Source: Zoogloea sp041911615 (lineage in GTDB: Bacteria; Pseudomonadota; Gammaproteobacteria; Burkholderiales; Rhodocyclaceae). Taken from it: DNA of 64,000 nucleotides. The notes under the pieces are model-generated. The model ran no database searches. It saw only the letters and a list, made by a program, of their open reading frames with translations, and was not told the origin of the DNA. Of this stretch, positions 18,749 to 26,100 are shown piece by piece. Within the stretch, counting starts at the first letter, position 1. Every line of letters starts with the position of its first letter. The stretch is taken from NCBI RefSeq assembly GCF_041911615.1, contig NZ_JAYROR010000101.1, forward strand, positions 1-64,000. Direction: 5' to 3'. A program made the translations under genes and the position numbers.

Positions 18749-19066
18749 TCAGTTTTCCTCCATGACGCACGCCAGCGGATGCTGATGCCGGCGCGCGTAC
18801 GCGATGACCTGCTCGACCTTGGTGGCGGCGATGTCCCGGGGGAAAACGCCACATACGCCAACGCCCTCTCTGTGGACTTTGAGCATGACCCGCGTCGCTT
18901 GTTCGCGGTCCATGGCAAAGAATTTCTGTATTACGGTCACCACGAAATCCATCGGGGTGAAATCGTCGTTGAGGAGCATTACCTTGAACAGAGGTGGCGG
19001 CTTGGCGCGCGTGACCTCTGATTCAAGAACCGATTCTTCCTGCTTTTTGATGACCATGCGACTCAT
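18749..19066 (-). CDS. clpS: ClpA adaptor protein ClpS
   Basis: 105 residues. A disordered N-terminal arm is followed by the conserved core LFKVMLLNDDFTPMDFVV and the helix with HREGVGVCGVF, which line the pocket for N-terminal Leu/Phe/Tyr/Trp residues. It delivers N-end-rule substrates to ClpAP. The ATG at 19066 is chosen because GAGG lies 9 bases upstream; a TTG three codons earlier is in frame. Transcription diverges from the cold-shock gene. Confidence 0.95.
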   Translation of the reverse strand: MSRMVIKKQEESVLESEVTRAKPPPLFKVMLLNDDFTPMDFVVTVIQKFFAMDREQATRVMLKVHREGVGVCGVFPRDIAATKVEQVIAYARRHQHPLACVMEEN

Positions 19067-19457
19067 TCTAAACAACCTCGATGATTGTGCAAGAGAGAAT
19101 TGGCACAGTTTTTTAGCCCGTTTCGAGGTGTCGCGGCGGGGTGTTTTTGGTGCGTTGCACGAAAATATTAAGTTGCGAGGAAATAAGACTTTTGTCTTTT
19201 TTGATAGAAAAATTGTGAAAAAAAGTACGAAAATTTGTTGTGCTGCAGCAAATTAGAGACCCGACAAATGCGTTGACGCCGCGAATCAAGTCACGTAAAA
19301 GTCGAGCCGTGTTCGCGACAAGGTAGAGGCGACGTTCTGGCGTCGCGTTTTCGGGGCGGCAGCCTCGAAAGTTCTCCGCGGAAGTCCTCCCCTTTCCTGA
19401 CCGAGCGCACACCGGAAGTCCGGATCGTATTACTGAAATCAAGAAGGAACTTGCAAT
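19067..19457. promoter_or_regulatory. clpS-csp divergent region: sigma-70 promoter and long cold-shock leader
   Basis: 391 bases with no gene. The left part (19135-19260) is markedly AT-rich. TTGACG (19273-19278), 17 bases, TAAAAG (19296-19301) make a likely + strand promoter, giving a leader of about 150 bases before the cold-shock ATG. The leader includes a GCGACG/CGTCGC hairpin near 19327-19346. Two TGC/GCA dyads resembling those at the phasin gene lie at 19147-19163 and 19238-19250. Confidence 0.55.
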
Positions 19458-19661
19458 ATGGCAACTGGTACTGTTAAGTGGTTCAACGACGCCAAGGGCT
19501 TCGGCTTCATCACGCCGGACGATGGTAGCGAAGACCTGTTTGCGCACTTCTCCGCCATCAACATGGCTGGGTTCAAGTCGCTGAAGGAGGGGGAGAAGGT
19601 TCAGTTCGAGGTCACTCAAGGTCCGAAGGGCAAGCAAGCGTCGAACATTCAGCGCGCTTGA
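19458..19661 (+). CDS. cspA: Cold-shock-domain RNA chaperone (CspA family)
   Basis: 67 residues, a single OB-fold cold-shock domain with both RNA-binding motifs: KGFGFITPDD (RNP1) and DLFAHFSAI (RNP2). It binds single-stranded RNA and DNA and melts secondary structure. The long leader, typical of cold-inducible csp genes, suggests post-transcriptional control. Whether it is cold-induced or constitutive cannot be decided from the sequence. A strong terminator follows. Confidence 0.95.
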   Translation: MATGTVKWFNDAKGFGFITPDDGSEDLFAHFSAINMAGFKSLKEGEKVQFEVTQGPKGKQASNIQRA

Positions 19662-19707
19662 TTTCTTCGAGTCCGCGCAGGGCTTTGTCCTGACGTCGTG
19701 ATCCACA

Positions 19708-19747
19708 ACCGCCGGCACGTGAAAGCGTGCCGGCGGTTTTGTTTTTG
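19708..19747 (+). terminator. Terminator of the cold-shock gene
   Basis: 12-bp perfect stem ACCGCCGGCACG / CGTGCCGGCGGT, loop TGAAAG, then TTTGTTTTTG. Confidence 0.92.
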
Positions 19748-19803
19748 TGTTGCCGATCGGCGGGGCTGGTTTCCGGGTGAGTTCTTCAAAAGTGTCGGGC
19801 AAC

Positions 19804-19830
19804 AAAAAACCCGCTCAAGGCGGGTTTTTT
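19804..19830 (-). terminator. Terminator of rpmB-rpmG
   Basis: AAAAAACCCGC ... GCGGGTTTTTT stem-loop, symmetric in its A/T tracts, about 50 bases beyond the rpmG stop on the minus strand. Confidence 0.88.
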
Positions 19831-19877
19831 GTCTGAAGCTAGCAGTGCAACAAGCGGTAATCGCGTGCCGGAAGCAA

Positions 19878-20045
19878 TTACTTGAGTTTCACTTCCTTGT
19901 ACGGCACGTGCTTGCGGGCAACGGGGTCGTACTTGCTGAACTCAAGCTTGTTCGGGGTGGTGCGCTTGTTCTTGGAGGTGGTGTAGAAGTGCCCGGTCCC
20001 AGCGGTGGACTCGAGCTTGATCTTTTCGCGGCCGCCTTTTGCCAT
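19878..20045 (-). CDS. rpmG: 50S ribosomal protein L33
   Basis: 55 residues, starting MAKGGREKIKLESTAGTGHF and ending YKEVKLK, the typical bacterial L33. No Cys-x-x-Cys pairs are present, so this is the zinc-independent (C-minus) form. AGGAGA lies 9 bases upstream of the ATG. It follows rpmB by 28 bases in the usual rpmB-rpmG pair, downstream of radC's opposite end. Confidence 0.97.
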   Translation of the reverse strand: MAKGGREKIKLESTAGTGHFYTTSKNKRTTPNKLEFSKYDPVARKHVPYKEVKLK

Positions 20046-20073
20046 TTCGATTTATCTCCTGGTGTTAAAAGGC

Positions 20074-20310
20074 TCAGACCTTCTCGCCGCGAGCGCGCAG
20101 CTCGGCGACGACTTCGTCGATGCCTTTCTTGTCAATGGTGCGCAGGGCAGCGTTGGATACGCGCAGGCGCACCCAGCGGTTCTCGGCTTCGCTCCAGAAC
20201 TTGCGGTTCTGCAGGTTCGGGAGGAAACGGCGCTTGGTCTTGTTGTTCGCGTGGGAAACATTGTTGCCCACCATCGGTGCTTTTCCGGTCACTTGGCAAA
20301 CGCGAGCCAT
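20074..20310 (-). CDS. rpmB: 50S ribosomal protein L28
   Basis: 78 residues, beginning MARVCQVTGKAPMVGNNVSH, with NKTKRRFLPNLQ and the C-terminal LRTIDKKGIDEVV, all diagnostic for L28. It occupies a structural place on the large subunit. It is the first gene of rpmB-rpmG. The region between it and radC is short (116 bases) and must contain its promoter. Confidence 0.98.
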   Translation of the reverse strand: MARVCQVTGKAPMVGNNVSHANNKTKRRFLPNLQNRKFWSEAENRWVRLRVSNAALRTIDKKGIDEVVAELRARGEKV

Positions 20311-20426
20311 TTGTTGCTCCAAACTGGTTTTGATTCGGTAAGACCGTCGATTATAGGTGATGAAGTTCGGTCGAATCAAGGCCTTGCTGCAATTTTCGTG
20401 TGAAGTGCTCGCTGGAGGCGGGCGCA

Positions 20427-21104
20427 TCAGAGCAGGCCGCGTTCGGCGAAGGAGAACGGCGGGGCATTGCCGGCGACGATGAAATGGTCCAGAACCCGCA
20501 CGTCCACCAGCGCTAGCGCCTGCTTGAGCGTGTCGGTCAGCGCCTTGTCGGCGTGGCTGGGCTCCTGTACGCCGGAGGGGTGATTGTGGGCGAGGATGAT
20601 GGCAGCGGCGTTGCGGTCGAGGGCCAGTTTGACGACTTCGCGGGGATAGACTGCTGTCTGGGCGAGGGTGCCGCGGAACAACTCCTCGCTGCCGATGACC
20701 TGGTTCTGGGCGTCGAGGAGCAGGACGAGGAAGACTTCGTGGGGCGTACGGGCGAGCTTCAGGCGCAACCAGTCGCGCACGGCGGCGGGAGAGTCGATGA
20801 CGTCGCGGCTGGCCATTTCCTCGCCGAGGGCGCGTCGGGCCAATTCGAGCACCGCCTGGAGCTGGGCGTACTTGGCGAGCCCCATGCCGGGGATGGCGGA
20901 GAAGGCGGGGGCCGACGCGGTGCACAGCGCCGAGAGGCTGCCGAAGTGCGTGAGCAGGTCGCGGGCGAGGTCGACCGCGCTCTTGCCGCGGATGCCGACG
21001 CGCAGGAACAAGGCCAGCAGTTCGGCGTCCGACAGGGCTGCGGCGCCCTGGGCGAGCAGGCGCTCTCGGGGGCGCTCGTCGACGGGCCAGTCGGTGATTG
21101 CCAT
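20427..21104 (-). CDS. radC: RadC/YicR-family JAMM-domain protein
   Basis: 225 residues. The N-terminal helix-hairpin-helix-like region (LSDAELLALFLRVG; FSAIPGMGLAKYAQLQA) is followed by a JAB1/MPN metalloprotease-like domain with the metal-binding HNHPSG and downstream Asp (LAHNHPSGVQEPSHAD). Despite its name the family has no proven DNA-repair role. It is full length and shows no sign of belonging to a mobile element here. It is divergent from coaBC with only 47 bases between the starts. Confidence 0.93.
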   Translation of the reverse strand: MAITDWPVDERPRERLLAQGAAALSDAELLALFLRVGIRGKSAVDLARDLLTHFGSLSALCTASAPAFSAIPGMGLAKYAQLQAVLELARRALGEEMASRDVIDSPAAVRDWLRLKLARTPHEVFLVLLLDAQNQVIGSEELFRGTLAQTAVYPREVVKLALDRNAAAIILAHNHPSGVQEPSHADKALTDTLKQALALVDVRVLDHFIVAGNAPPFSFAERGLL

Positions 21105-21151
21105 GGCGTGTACAATTCCAGCTTCCGAAAGTTGCGGATAATAACATTGGC

Positions 21152-22342
21152 ATGAGCGAGCTGAAGGGCAGGAAACTGGTGCTGGGCGTGACCGGCGGGG
21201 TGGCGGCGTACAAGGCGGCAGAACTCACGCGGTTGCTGGGCAAGGCGGGCGCGGACGTGCACGTGGTGCTCACCGAAAGCGGTGCGCGCTTCGTCACGGC
21301 GGTCACTTTCCAGGCGCTGTCGGGCAACCGGGTGTGGACCGACCTGTGGGATCCGCGCATGGACAACAACATGGCGCACATCGACCTGACCCGTGACGCG
21401 GACGCGATCCTGATCGCGCCGGCCACCGCCGACGTGATGGCGAAACTCGCCCACGGCCAGGCCGACGACCTGCTCACCACGCTGTGCCTCGCCCGCGATT
21501 GTCCGCTGCTGGTGGCGCCGGCGATGAACCGCCAGATGTGGGAGCACCCGGCGACGCGGCGCAACGCGGCCCAGCTGGTGGCCGACGGCGTGACGCTGTT
21601 GGGACCGGACGCCGGCGAGCAGGCCTGTGGCGAAGTGGGCCTCGGGCGCATGCTGGAGCCCGAGGCGTTGTGCGAGGCGGTGATCGGCTTCTTTCAGCCC
21701 AAGTTGCTGGCTGGCCGGCGCATCGTGATGACGGCGGGGCCGACGTTCGAGGCGATCGATCCGGTGCGGGGCATCACCAACTCCAGCTCGGGCAAGATGG
21801 CTTACGGCCTGGCCCGTGCCTGCGCCCAGGCCGGCGCCGAGGTTACCCTGGTGAGCGGCCCGGTGGCCCTGCCGGTGCCGGCGGGCTGCGCGCGGGTGAG
21901 CGTCCGGAGCGCCCTGGAGATGCGCGACGCGGTCTTCGCGGCGTTGCCCGGTGCCGACGTGTTCATCGGCGTCGCGGCTGTCGCCGACTATCGCCCGATG
22001 GCCTCGGCCGAACACAAGATCAAGAAGTCCGGCGCCGAGATGGCGATCACGCTGACGCCGAACCCGGACATCCTCGCCGACGTGGCCGGGCTGCCGAATC
22101 CGCCGTTCTGCGTGGGTTTCGCCGCCGAGAGCCGCAACCTGGACGAATACGCCGAGGGCAAGCGCAAGGCCAAGAAGTTGCCGCTGATCGTCGGCAATCT
22201 GGTGCAGGACGGCCTCGGCGGCGACGACAACGAGGTGGTGCTGTTCGACGCCGCCGGTCGGCATCCGCTGCCGCGGGCGCCCAAGCCGGACGTGGCTCGC
22301 GCCATCGTCGCGCATCTGGCGGGCCTGTTGCCCCAATCCTGA
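21152..22342 (+). CDS. coaBC: Bifunctional phosphopantothenoylcysteine decarboxylase / phosphopantothenate-cysteine ligase
   Basis: 396 residues. The CoaC half has the FMN/substrate His in HIDLTRDAD, the PAMN motif (VAPAMNRQMWEHPATRRN) and the active-site Cys in GEQACGE. The CoaB half starts with RRIVMTAGPTFEAIDPVR and has NSSSGKMAYGLA, KKSG and NPDILA. It makes 4-phosphopantetheine from 4-phosphopantothenate and cysteine in coenzyme A synthesis. The ATG at 21152 fits the family N-terminus; the upstream open frame overlaps radC. dut follows after 10 bases, the standard coaBC-dut order. Confidence 0.97.
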   Translation: MSELKGRKLVLGVTGGVAAYKAAELTRLLGKAGADVHVVLTESGARFVTAVTFQALSGNRVWTDLWDPRMDNNMAHIDLTRDADAILIAPATADVMAKLAHGQADDLLTTLCLARDCPLLVAPAMNRQMWEHPATRRNAAQLVADGVTLLGPDAGEQACGEVGLGRMLEPEALCEAVIGFFQPKLLAGRRIVMTAGPTFEAIDPVRGITNSSSGKMAYGLARACAQAGAEVTLVSGPVALPVPAGCARVSVRSALEMRDAVFAALPGADVFIGVAAVADYRPMASAEHKIKKSGAEMAITLTPNPDILADVAGLPNPPFCVGFAAESRNLDEYAEGKRKAKKLPLIVGNLVQDGLGGDDNEVVLFDAAGRHPLPRAPKPDVARAIVAHLAGLLPQS

Positions 22343-22352
22343 CCCTTCCAAC

Positions 22353-22817
22353 ATGAGCACTCCGATCATGCACCGTATTGACATCCGCATCCTCGACGAC
22401 CGCCTCAAGCAGCAGCCGCCGGCTTACGCCACGAGTGGCTCGGCCGGGCTCGATCTGCGCGCCTGCCTGGATGCGCCGATCGATCTGGCCCCGGGGCACA
22501 CCACGCTGGTGCCGACCGGCATCGCGATCCACCTCGCCGATCCGGGTCTGGCGGCGATGATCCTGCCGCGCTCCGGCCTGGGGCACAAGCACGGGATCGT
22601 ACTCGGCAACCTGGTGGGCTTGATCGACTCGGATTACCAGGGGCAGATCTTCGTGTCGGTCTGGAACCGGGGGCACGATCATTTCGTCATTCAGCCGATG
22701 GAGCGTGTGGCCCAGCTGGTGGTGGTGCCGGTGCTGCAGGTGGGCTTCAACGTGGTGGAGTCGTTCGACGAGAGCGCGCGCGGCGAAGGCGGCTTCGGCA
22801 GCACGGGCAAGCACTGA
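22353..22817 (+). CDS. dut: Deoxyuridine 5-prime-triphosphate nucleotidohydrolase (dUTPase)
   Basis: 154 residues, a trimeric-type dUTPase with all five motifs: GSAGLDLRAC, RSGLGHKHGIVLGN, GLIDSDYQG (catalytic Asp), MERVAQLVV, and the C-terminal arm GEGGFGSTGKH. It hydrolyses dUTP to dUMP, keeping uracil out of DNA and feeding dTMP synthesis. A second in-frame ATG at 22368 would give a five-residue shorter product, also plausible, as neither start has a clear ribosome site. It overlaps the following Nudix gene by one base. Confidence 0.97.
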   Translation: MSTPIMHRIDIRILDDRLKQQPPAYATSGSAGLDLRACLDAPIDLAPGHTTLVPTGIAIHLADPGLAAMILPRSGLGHKHGIVLGNLVGLIDSDYQGQIFVSVWNRGHDHFVIQPMERVAQLVVVPVLQVGFNVVESFDESARGEGGFGSTGKH

Positions 22818-23245
22818 TGGGCCGGACGGGCATCCCGACCGGTGTGCACGTGCTGCTCGAGCGGGACGGCAGCGTGCTGCTGATGCGCCGCGCGGGCACG
22901 GGTTTCTTCGATGGCCTCTACAGCCTGCCCGGCGGCCACGTGGAGGAGGGGGAGTCGATCCGCGCCACGGCCGTGCGTGAGATGCGCGAGGAGCTGGGGA
23001 TCGACGTGGCCGAGGCGGCTCTGGTTACGGTGGGGGTGGTGCATCGGCGTTCCGACACCAATCGGATCGACTTCTTTGTGCGTGCGCTCGAGTGGTCCGG
23101 CGAGCCGCGGATTGCCGAGCCGCACCGCTGCGACGACTTGTACTGGTGCGCGCGGAACGCGCTGCCCGAGGCTACGGTGCCTTACATCCGCGAGGCGCTG
23201 CGGCAGGGCGATTCGCCGTGGATCCGGGAGTCGGGCTGGACCTGA
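22817..23245 (+). CDS. Nudix hydrolase
   Basis: 142 residues with a complete Nudix box, GGHVEEGESIRATAVREMREELGI broken as G-x5-E-x7-REMREELG (about residues 39-61). The N-terminal strand TGVHVLLERDGSVLLMRR is typical of mutT-like enzymes. The substrate cannot be told; nucleoside-diphosphate derivatives are usual. Its ATG overlaps the dut stop (TGATG), so translational coupling is likely. A strong terminator ends the coaBC-dut-nudix unit. Confidence 0.88.
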   Translation: MGRTGIPTGVHVLLERDGSVLLMRRAGTGFFDGLYSLPGGHVEEGESIRATAVREMREELGIDVAEAALVTVGVVHRRSDTNRIDFFVRALEWSGEPRIAEPHRCDDLYWCARNALPEATVPYIREALRQGDSPWIRESGWT

Positions 23246-23270
23246 CCGGCGATGCGCGGTGGCGCTGCAC

Positions 23271-23302
23271 AAAAAAGCCCGGCACGTTGTGCCGGGCTTT
23301 TT
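23271..23302. terminator. Bidirectional terminator between the Nudix gene and the oligomer hydrolase gene
   Basis: GCCCGGCAC / GTGCCGGGC stem flanked by A6 and T5; it serves both convergent genes. Confidence 0.92.
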
Positions 23303-23321
23303 CGTCTGGGCGGATACCGGA

Positions 23322-25952
23322 TCAGTCCGGGACGCTCAGGGTGCCGCCGGCGTAAGTGATCGCGTTGCCCGCCGCCGGGGTGGTGGCGATGGGGGGCACG
23401 TTGGCGGCGCCGATCGCCGGCGCGTTGCCGGCCACGCCACCGCGCGGCGTGGTGCGCACCACTTGCGAGGCGGGTAGCAGGGCGCCGCTGCGCAGGTGCG
23501 CGTACATCAGGTCGAGGGCTTGGTTGAAGTACACGTGCAACGGCACGAGGCGGTTGTCGTAGCCCGGCAGCAGGTCGATGAAGCTGTCGAAGTGCTGGGC
23601 GTTGGTGACTTCGTAGTAGCGCAGCAGGCTGCTGCCGGCCCGCTGGCTGGCGCCGACGTAGGCGCGGGCGGCGTGGTTGACCGGAATCAGCGTATCGCTG
23701 CGGCCGGCGACGACGATGGTTGGCCGGTTGCCGAGCTGGCCTTCCACCTGTACCTCGCGGATGCCTTTCTGCACGCGTTCCGAGAGGGCGAGCTGGGGGC
23801 CGGTGAGGCGCGCGCCGGTGACCGGATCGATGCCGGTGGCGAGGGCGCGGGCGCACAGGGCGCCGTCCAGCGCGCCGTCGGCGCGGTTGGTGGAGGGCGA
23901 GCGGGCGTTGATGTCCCGCGTGGGGCCGCCGACGGCGTCGTTGTAAACCAGGTTGATGCCGCTGGTGGGCGGCACGCCGTTACCGACCGAGAAGATCATC
24001 GACTGGACGAGGGCCGCGGTGGCGGTGACGGCCCCGGTGCCCGACGTGGTGGCGAAGCTGAATCCGCAGACGTTGTCGGCGACGCTGAAGCGGCCCAGTG
24101 CGTTGAGGTAGGTGACGACGATGGAGGGCGTGGCGAAGGCGTGGTGGGTGGCGTGCAGTGCGTCGTGTTCGTCGGCCCAGCCGTAGGCGTGGAGCTTCTG
24201 CAGGGCTTCGTCGGCTTGCCCCTGGGCGGTGGCGGCGCTGAGCAGCCCTTTTTCCTTGAGTGAGGTGCAGCGGTCGGCGGCGTAGAGCGCCAGCGCTGCG
24301 GCGGGCGGACCACCGGCCGCCGCCGTGGCGAGGGCGGCGCAGGGTTGGTAGAGGTTGGCGTAGGTGAAGTAGTCGAGGAGCGGCTTACCGATGGTCGGCA
24401 CGGTGGCGCTGCCCTGCTTGATGGTGAGGCCGCCGACGTCCTTCGGCTGGATCTGCGGTTCGCTCACCGCCACGCCGTCGATGAGGCCGAGCTTGTCCTG
24501 CTCGGCGGCCATCAGCGCGGCGCCGGCGCCGTTGGAAACGGACGAGGCGATCACGATGGTGTTGGCCGGGCGGATCACGCGCGGTTTCTTGCCACTGGCG
24601 TCGGCGGTCGAGTATTGCTCGTTGAGCACGTAGAAGGCGAAGGCAATCGCGTCGAGGGTGTTGCGGCCCCAGTCGCGCTCGGGGTTCTGGGCGGAGTGGG
24701 CGTGCTTGTAGGCGATGCGGTTGGGGAAGGCGGCGTTCAGGGCGTCGAGCTGGGTCTTGCTGAGATCGGCGGCGAAGTGGGCCTTCTTGCCGGCGCTGGA
24801 GGCGGTCTGGACGGTGCCGTCGATCATGTTGACGGTATCGCGCGCCAGGTCGTGCATGCCATTGCCACTGCCCTTGTCGGTGTAGGCGACGGCGCAGCCG
24901 TGCTTGAGGCCCCATTCGCCGGAGGTGCCGATGGCGCCGTAGATGCCGCGGGAGCCGGACGAGGTGGCGGTGACGATGCACGGCTTGGTGGGATCGAAGC
25001 TGTCGGGCACCTGGACCATCAGCGTGACCTTGCGCTTGCCGCTGGCGTCACCCGAGTATGCGATGGCTTCGAGACCGGCGATCTTGCCTTCACCGAGGGT
25101 GTCGTTGCCGTTGATGTCGATGTTGGGCCCGTACAGGGTGCCGAAGCCGCCGGCGGCCTTGTTGGCGTCCACCAGCGCCCGGTAGTTGGTGTGGATGGCG
25201 TAGCGGCGCAGATCGGCGGCGCTACCGAAGATCGCGGTGGTGGCGGCGGCGAGGCCGGTCTTGCCGTAGCCGGCAGTGAGCAGATCGTCGCTCACGCCGT
25301 CGTAGGTCTTGGTGGTGTAGGTGTCGGCCCAGATTTTTTCGGGCAGCACGTTGTAGGTGCCGAAGCCGCCGCCGCTCGGGCGGGCTTCGACGAGGGTGAG
25401 CAGGCGGTCGGTCTCGTCGCCATCGGCGTCGGGGGTGCCGGGGGTGAAGCGGGCGCTGCGCAGGCTCTCGGGACGTTTGCCGAGTTCGGCTTCGAGGGCG
25501 TCGAGGAGCTTCTGGTCGGCGCTCGCGACGGCGGCGGCGCTCACGTTGCGGAAGCTGCCGGCGGCGAAGGCGGATTGCAGGTCGGCATTGGCGGCAACGC
25601 CGAGGGCGGCGAGGGCGATGCTGTCGGTGACGTTGTTGATGTTGGCCGGCTTGCCGCGGTCATCGGCGGTGACGAGGGCGTGCCAAGTGCCCTTGCTGCC
25701 GGTGACCTGGAGCATCAGCGGGTAGCTGAGGCCGCTGGTGTCGAGGCTGTAGTTGCCGCTGGCGTCGGTGGTGGCGGTGCGCACGGTGCCGCCCGCGTCC
25801 TTGACACTGACGGTGGTGTTGGCGATGGCGAGGCCTTCGGCGGCGGTACCGCTGAGGCTGTCGTGGTGGCTGCCGCTGCCGCCGCAGGCGGTCAGGATCA
25901 GGGCGCCGCTGACGGCGAGAGTGAGGGCCCGCAGGCGAAACCGGTTCTTCAT
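23322..25952 (-). CDS. 3-hydroxybutyrate oligomer hydrolase, lipoprotein form with an N-terminal Ig-like domain
   Basis: 876 residues. Residues 1-23 form a lipoprotein signal (LILTAC with Cys23), then a Gly/Ser/His linker. About residues 32-115 resemble a carboxypeptidase-regulatory/Ig-like beta domain (GTAAEGLAIANTTVSVKD; ATTDASGNYSLD). The rest matches the 3HBOH family: the putative nucleophile lies in SSVSNGAGAALM, and the C-terminal DSFIDLLPGYDNRLVPLH has the late catalytic region. It cleaves short 3-hydroxybutyrate oligomers. Periplasmic or outer-membrane location is inferred from the lipobox. It belongs with the phasin and aceA in storage-polymer use. Confidence 0.88.
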   Translation of the reverse strand: MKNRFRLRALTLAVSGALILTACGGSGSHHDSLSGTAAEGLAIANTTVSVKDAGGTVRTATTDASGNYSLDTSGLSYPLMLQVTGSKGTWHALVTADDRGKPANINNVTDSIALAALGVAANADLQSAFAAGSFRNVSAAAVASADQKLLDALEAELGKRPESLRSARFTPGTPDADGDETDRLLTLVEARPSGGGFGTYNVLPEKIWADTYTTKTYDGVSDDLLTAGYGKTGLAAATTAIFGSAADLRRYAIHTNYRALVDANKAAGGFGTLYGPNIDINGNDTLGEGKIAGLEAIAYSGDASGKRKVTLMVQVPDSFDPTKPCIVTATSSGSRGIYGAIGTSGEWGLKHGCAVAYTDKGSGNGMHDLARDTVNMIDGTVQTASSAGKKAHFAADLSKTQLDALNAAFPNRIAYKHAHSAQNPERDWGRNTLDAIAFAFYVLNEQYSTADASGKKPRVIRPANTIVIASSVSNGAGAALMAAEQDKLGLIDGVAVSEPQIQPKDVGGLTIKQGSATVPTIGKPLLDYFTYANLYQPCAALATAAAGGPPAAALALYAADRCTSLKEKGLLSAATAQGQADEALQKLHAYGWADEHDALHATHHAFATPSIVVTYLNALGRFSVADNVCGFSFATTSGTGAVTATAALVQSMIFSVGNGVPPTSGINLVYNDAVGGPTRDINARSPSTNRADGALDGALCARALATGIDPVTGARLTGPQLALSERVQKGIREVQVEGQLGNRPTIVVAGRSDTLIPVNHAARAYVGASQRAGSSLLRYYEVTNAQHFDSFIDLLPGYDNRLVPLHVYFNQALDLMYAHLRSGALLPASQVVRTTPRGGVAGNAPAIGAANVPPIATTPAAGNAITYAGGTLSVPD

Positions 25953-26100
25953 GTGTCTCCTCCGATTATGAGTTCGGGATGGTGCCGCTGCTGCGGCATC
26001 CGGATCGGATAGTGGTGCCTGGCGGGCGCGGGCGACACTGGGGTTTACGCGAACGGGAGGCCGCCGCCGGACGGGCCGGCGGGGTGCGGGAGGGTGGGCC

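Noticed and set aside
24345..26012. 555-codon plus-strand open frame opposite the oligomer hydrolase
   Set aside because: Gly/Val-rich mirror of a conserved minus-strand gene with a clear lipoprotein signal.
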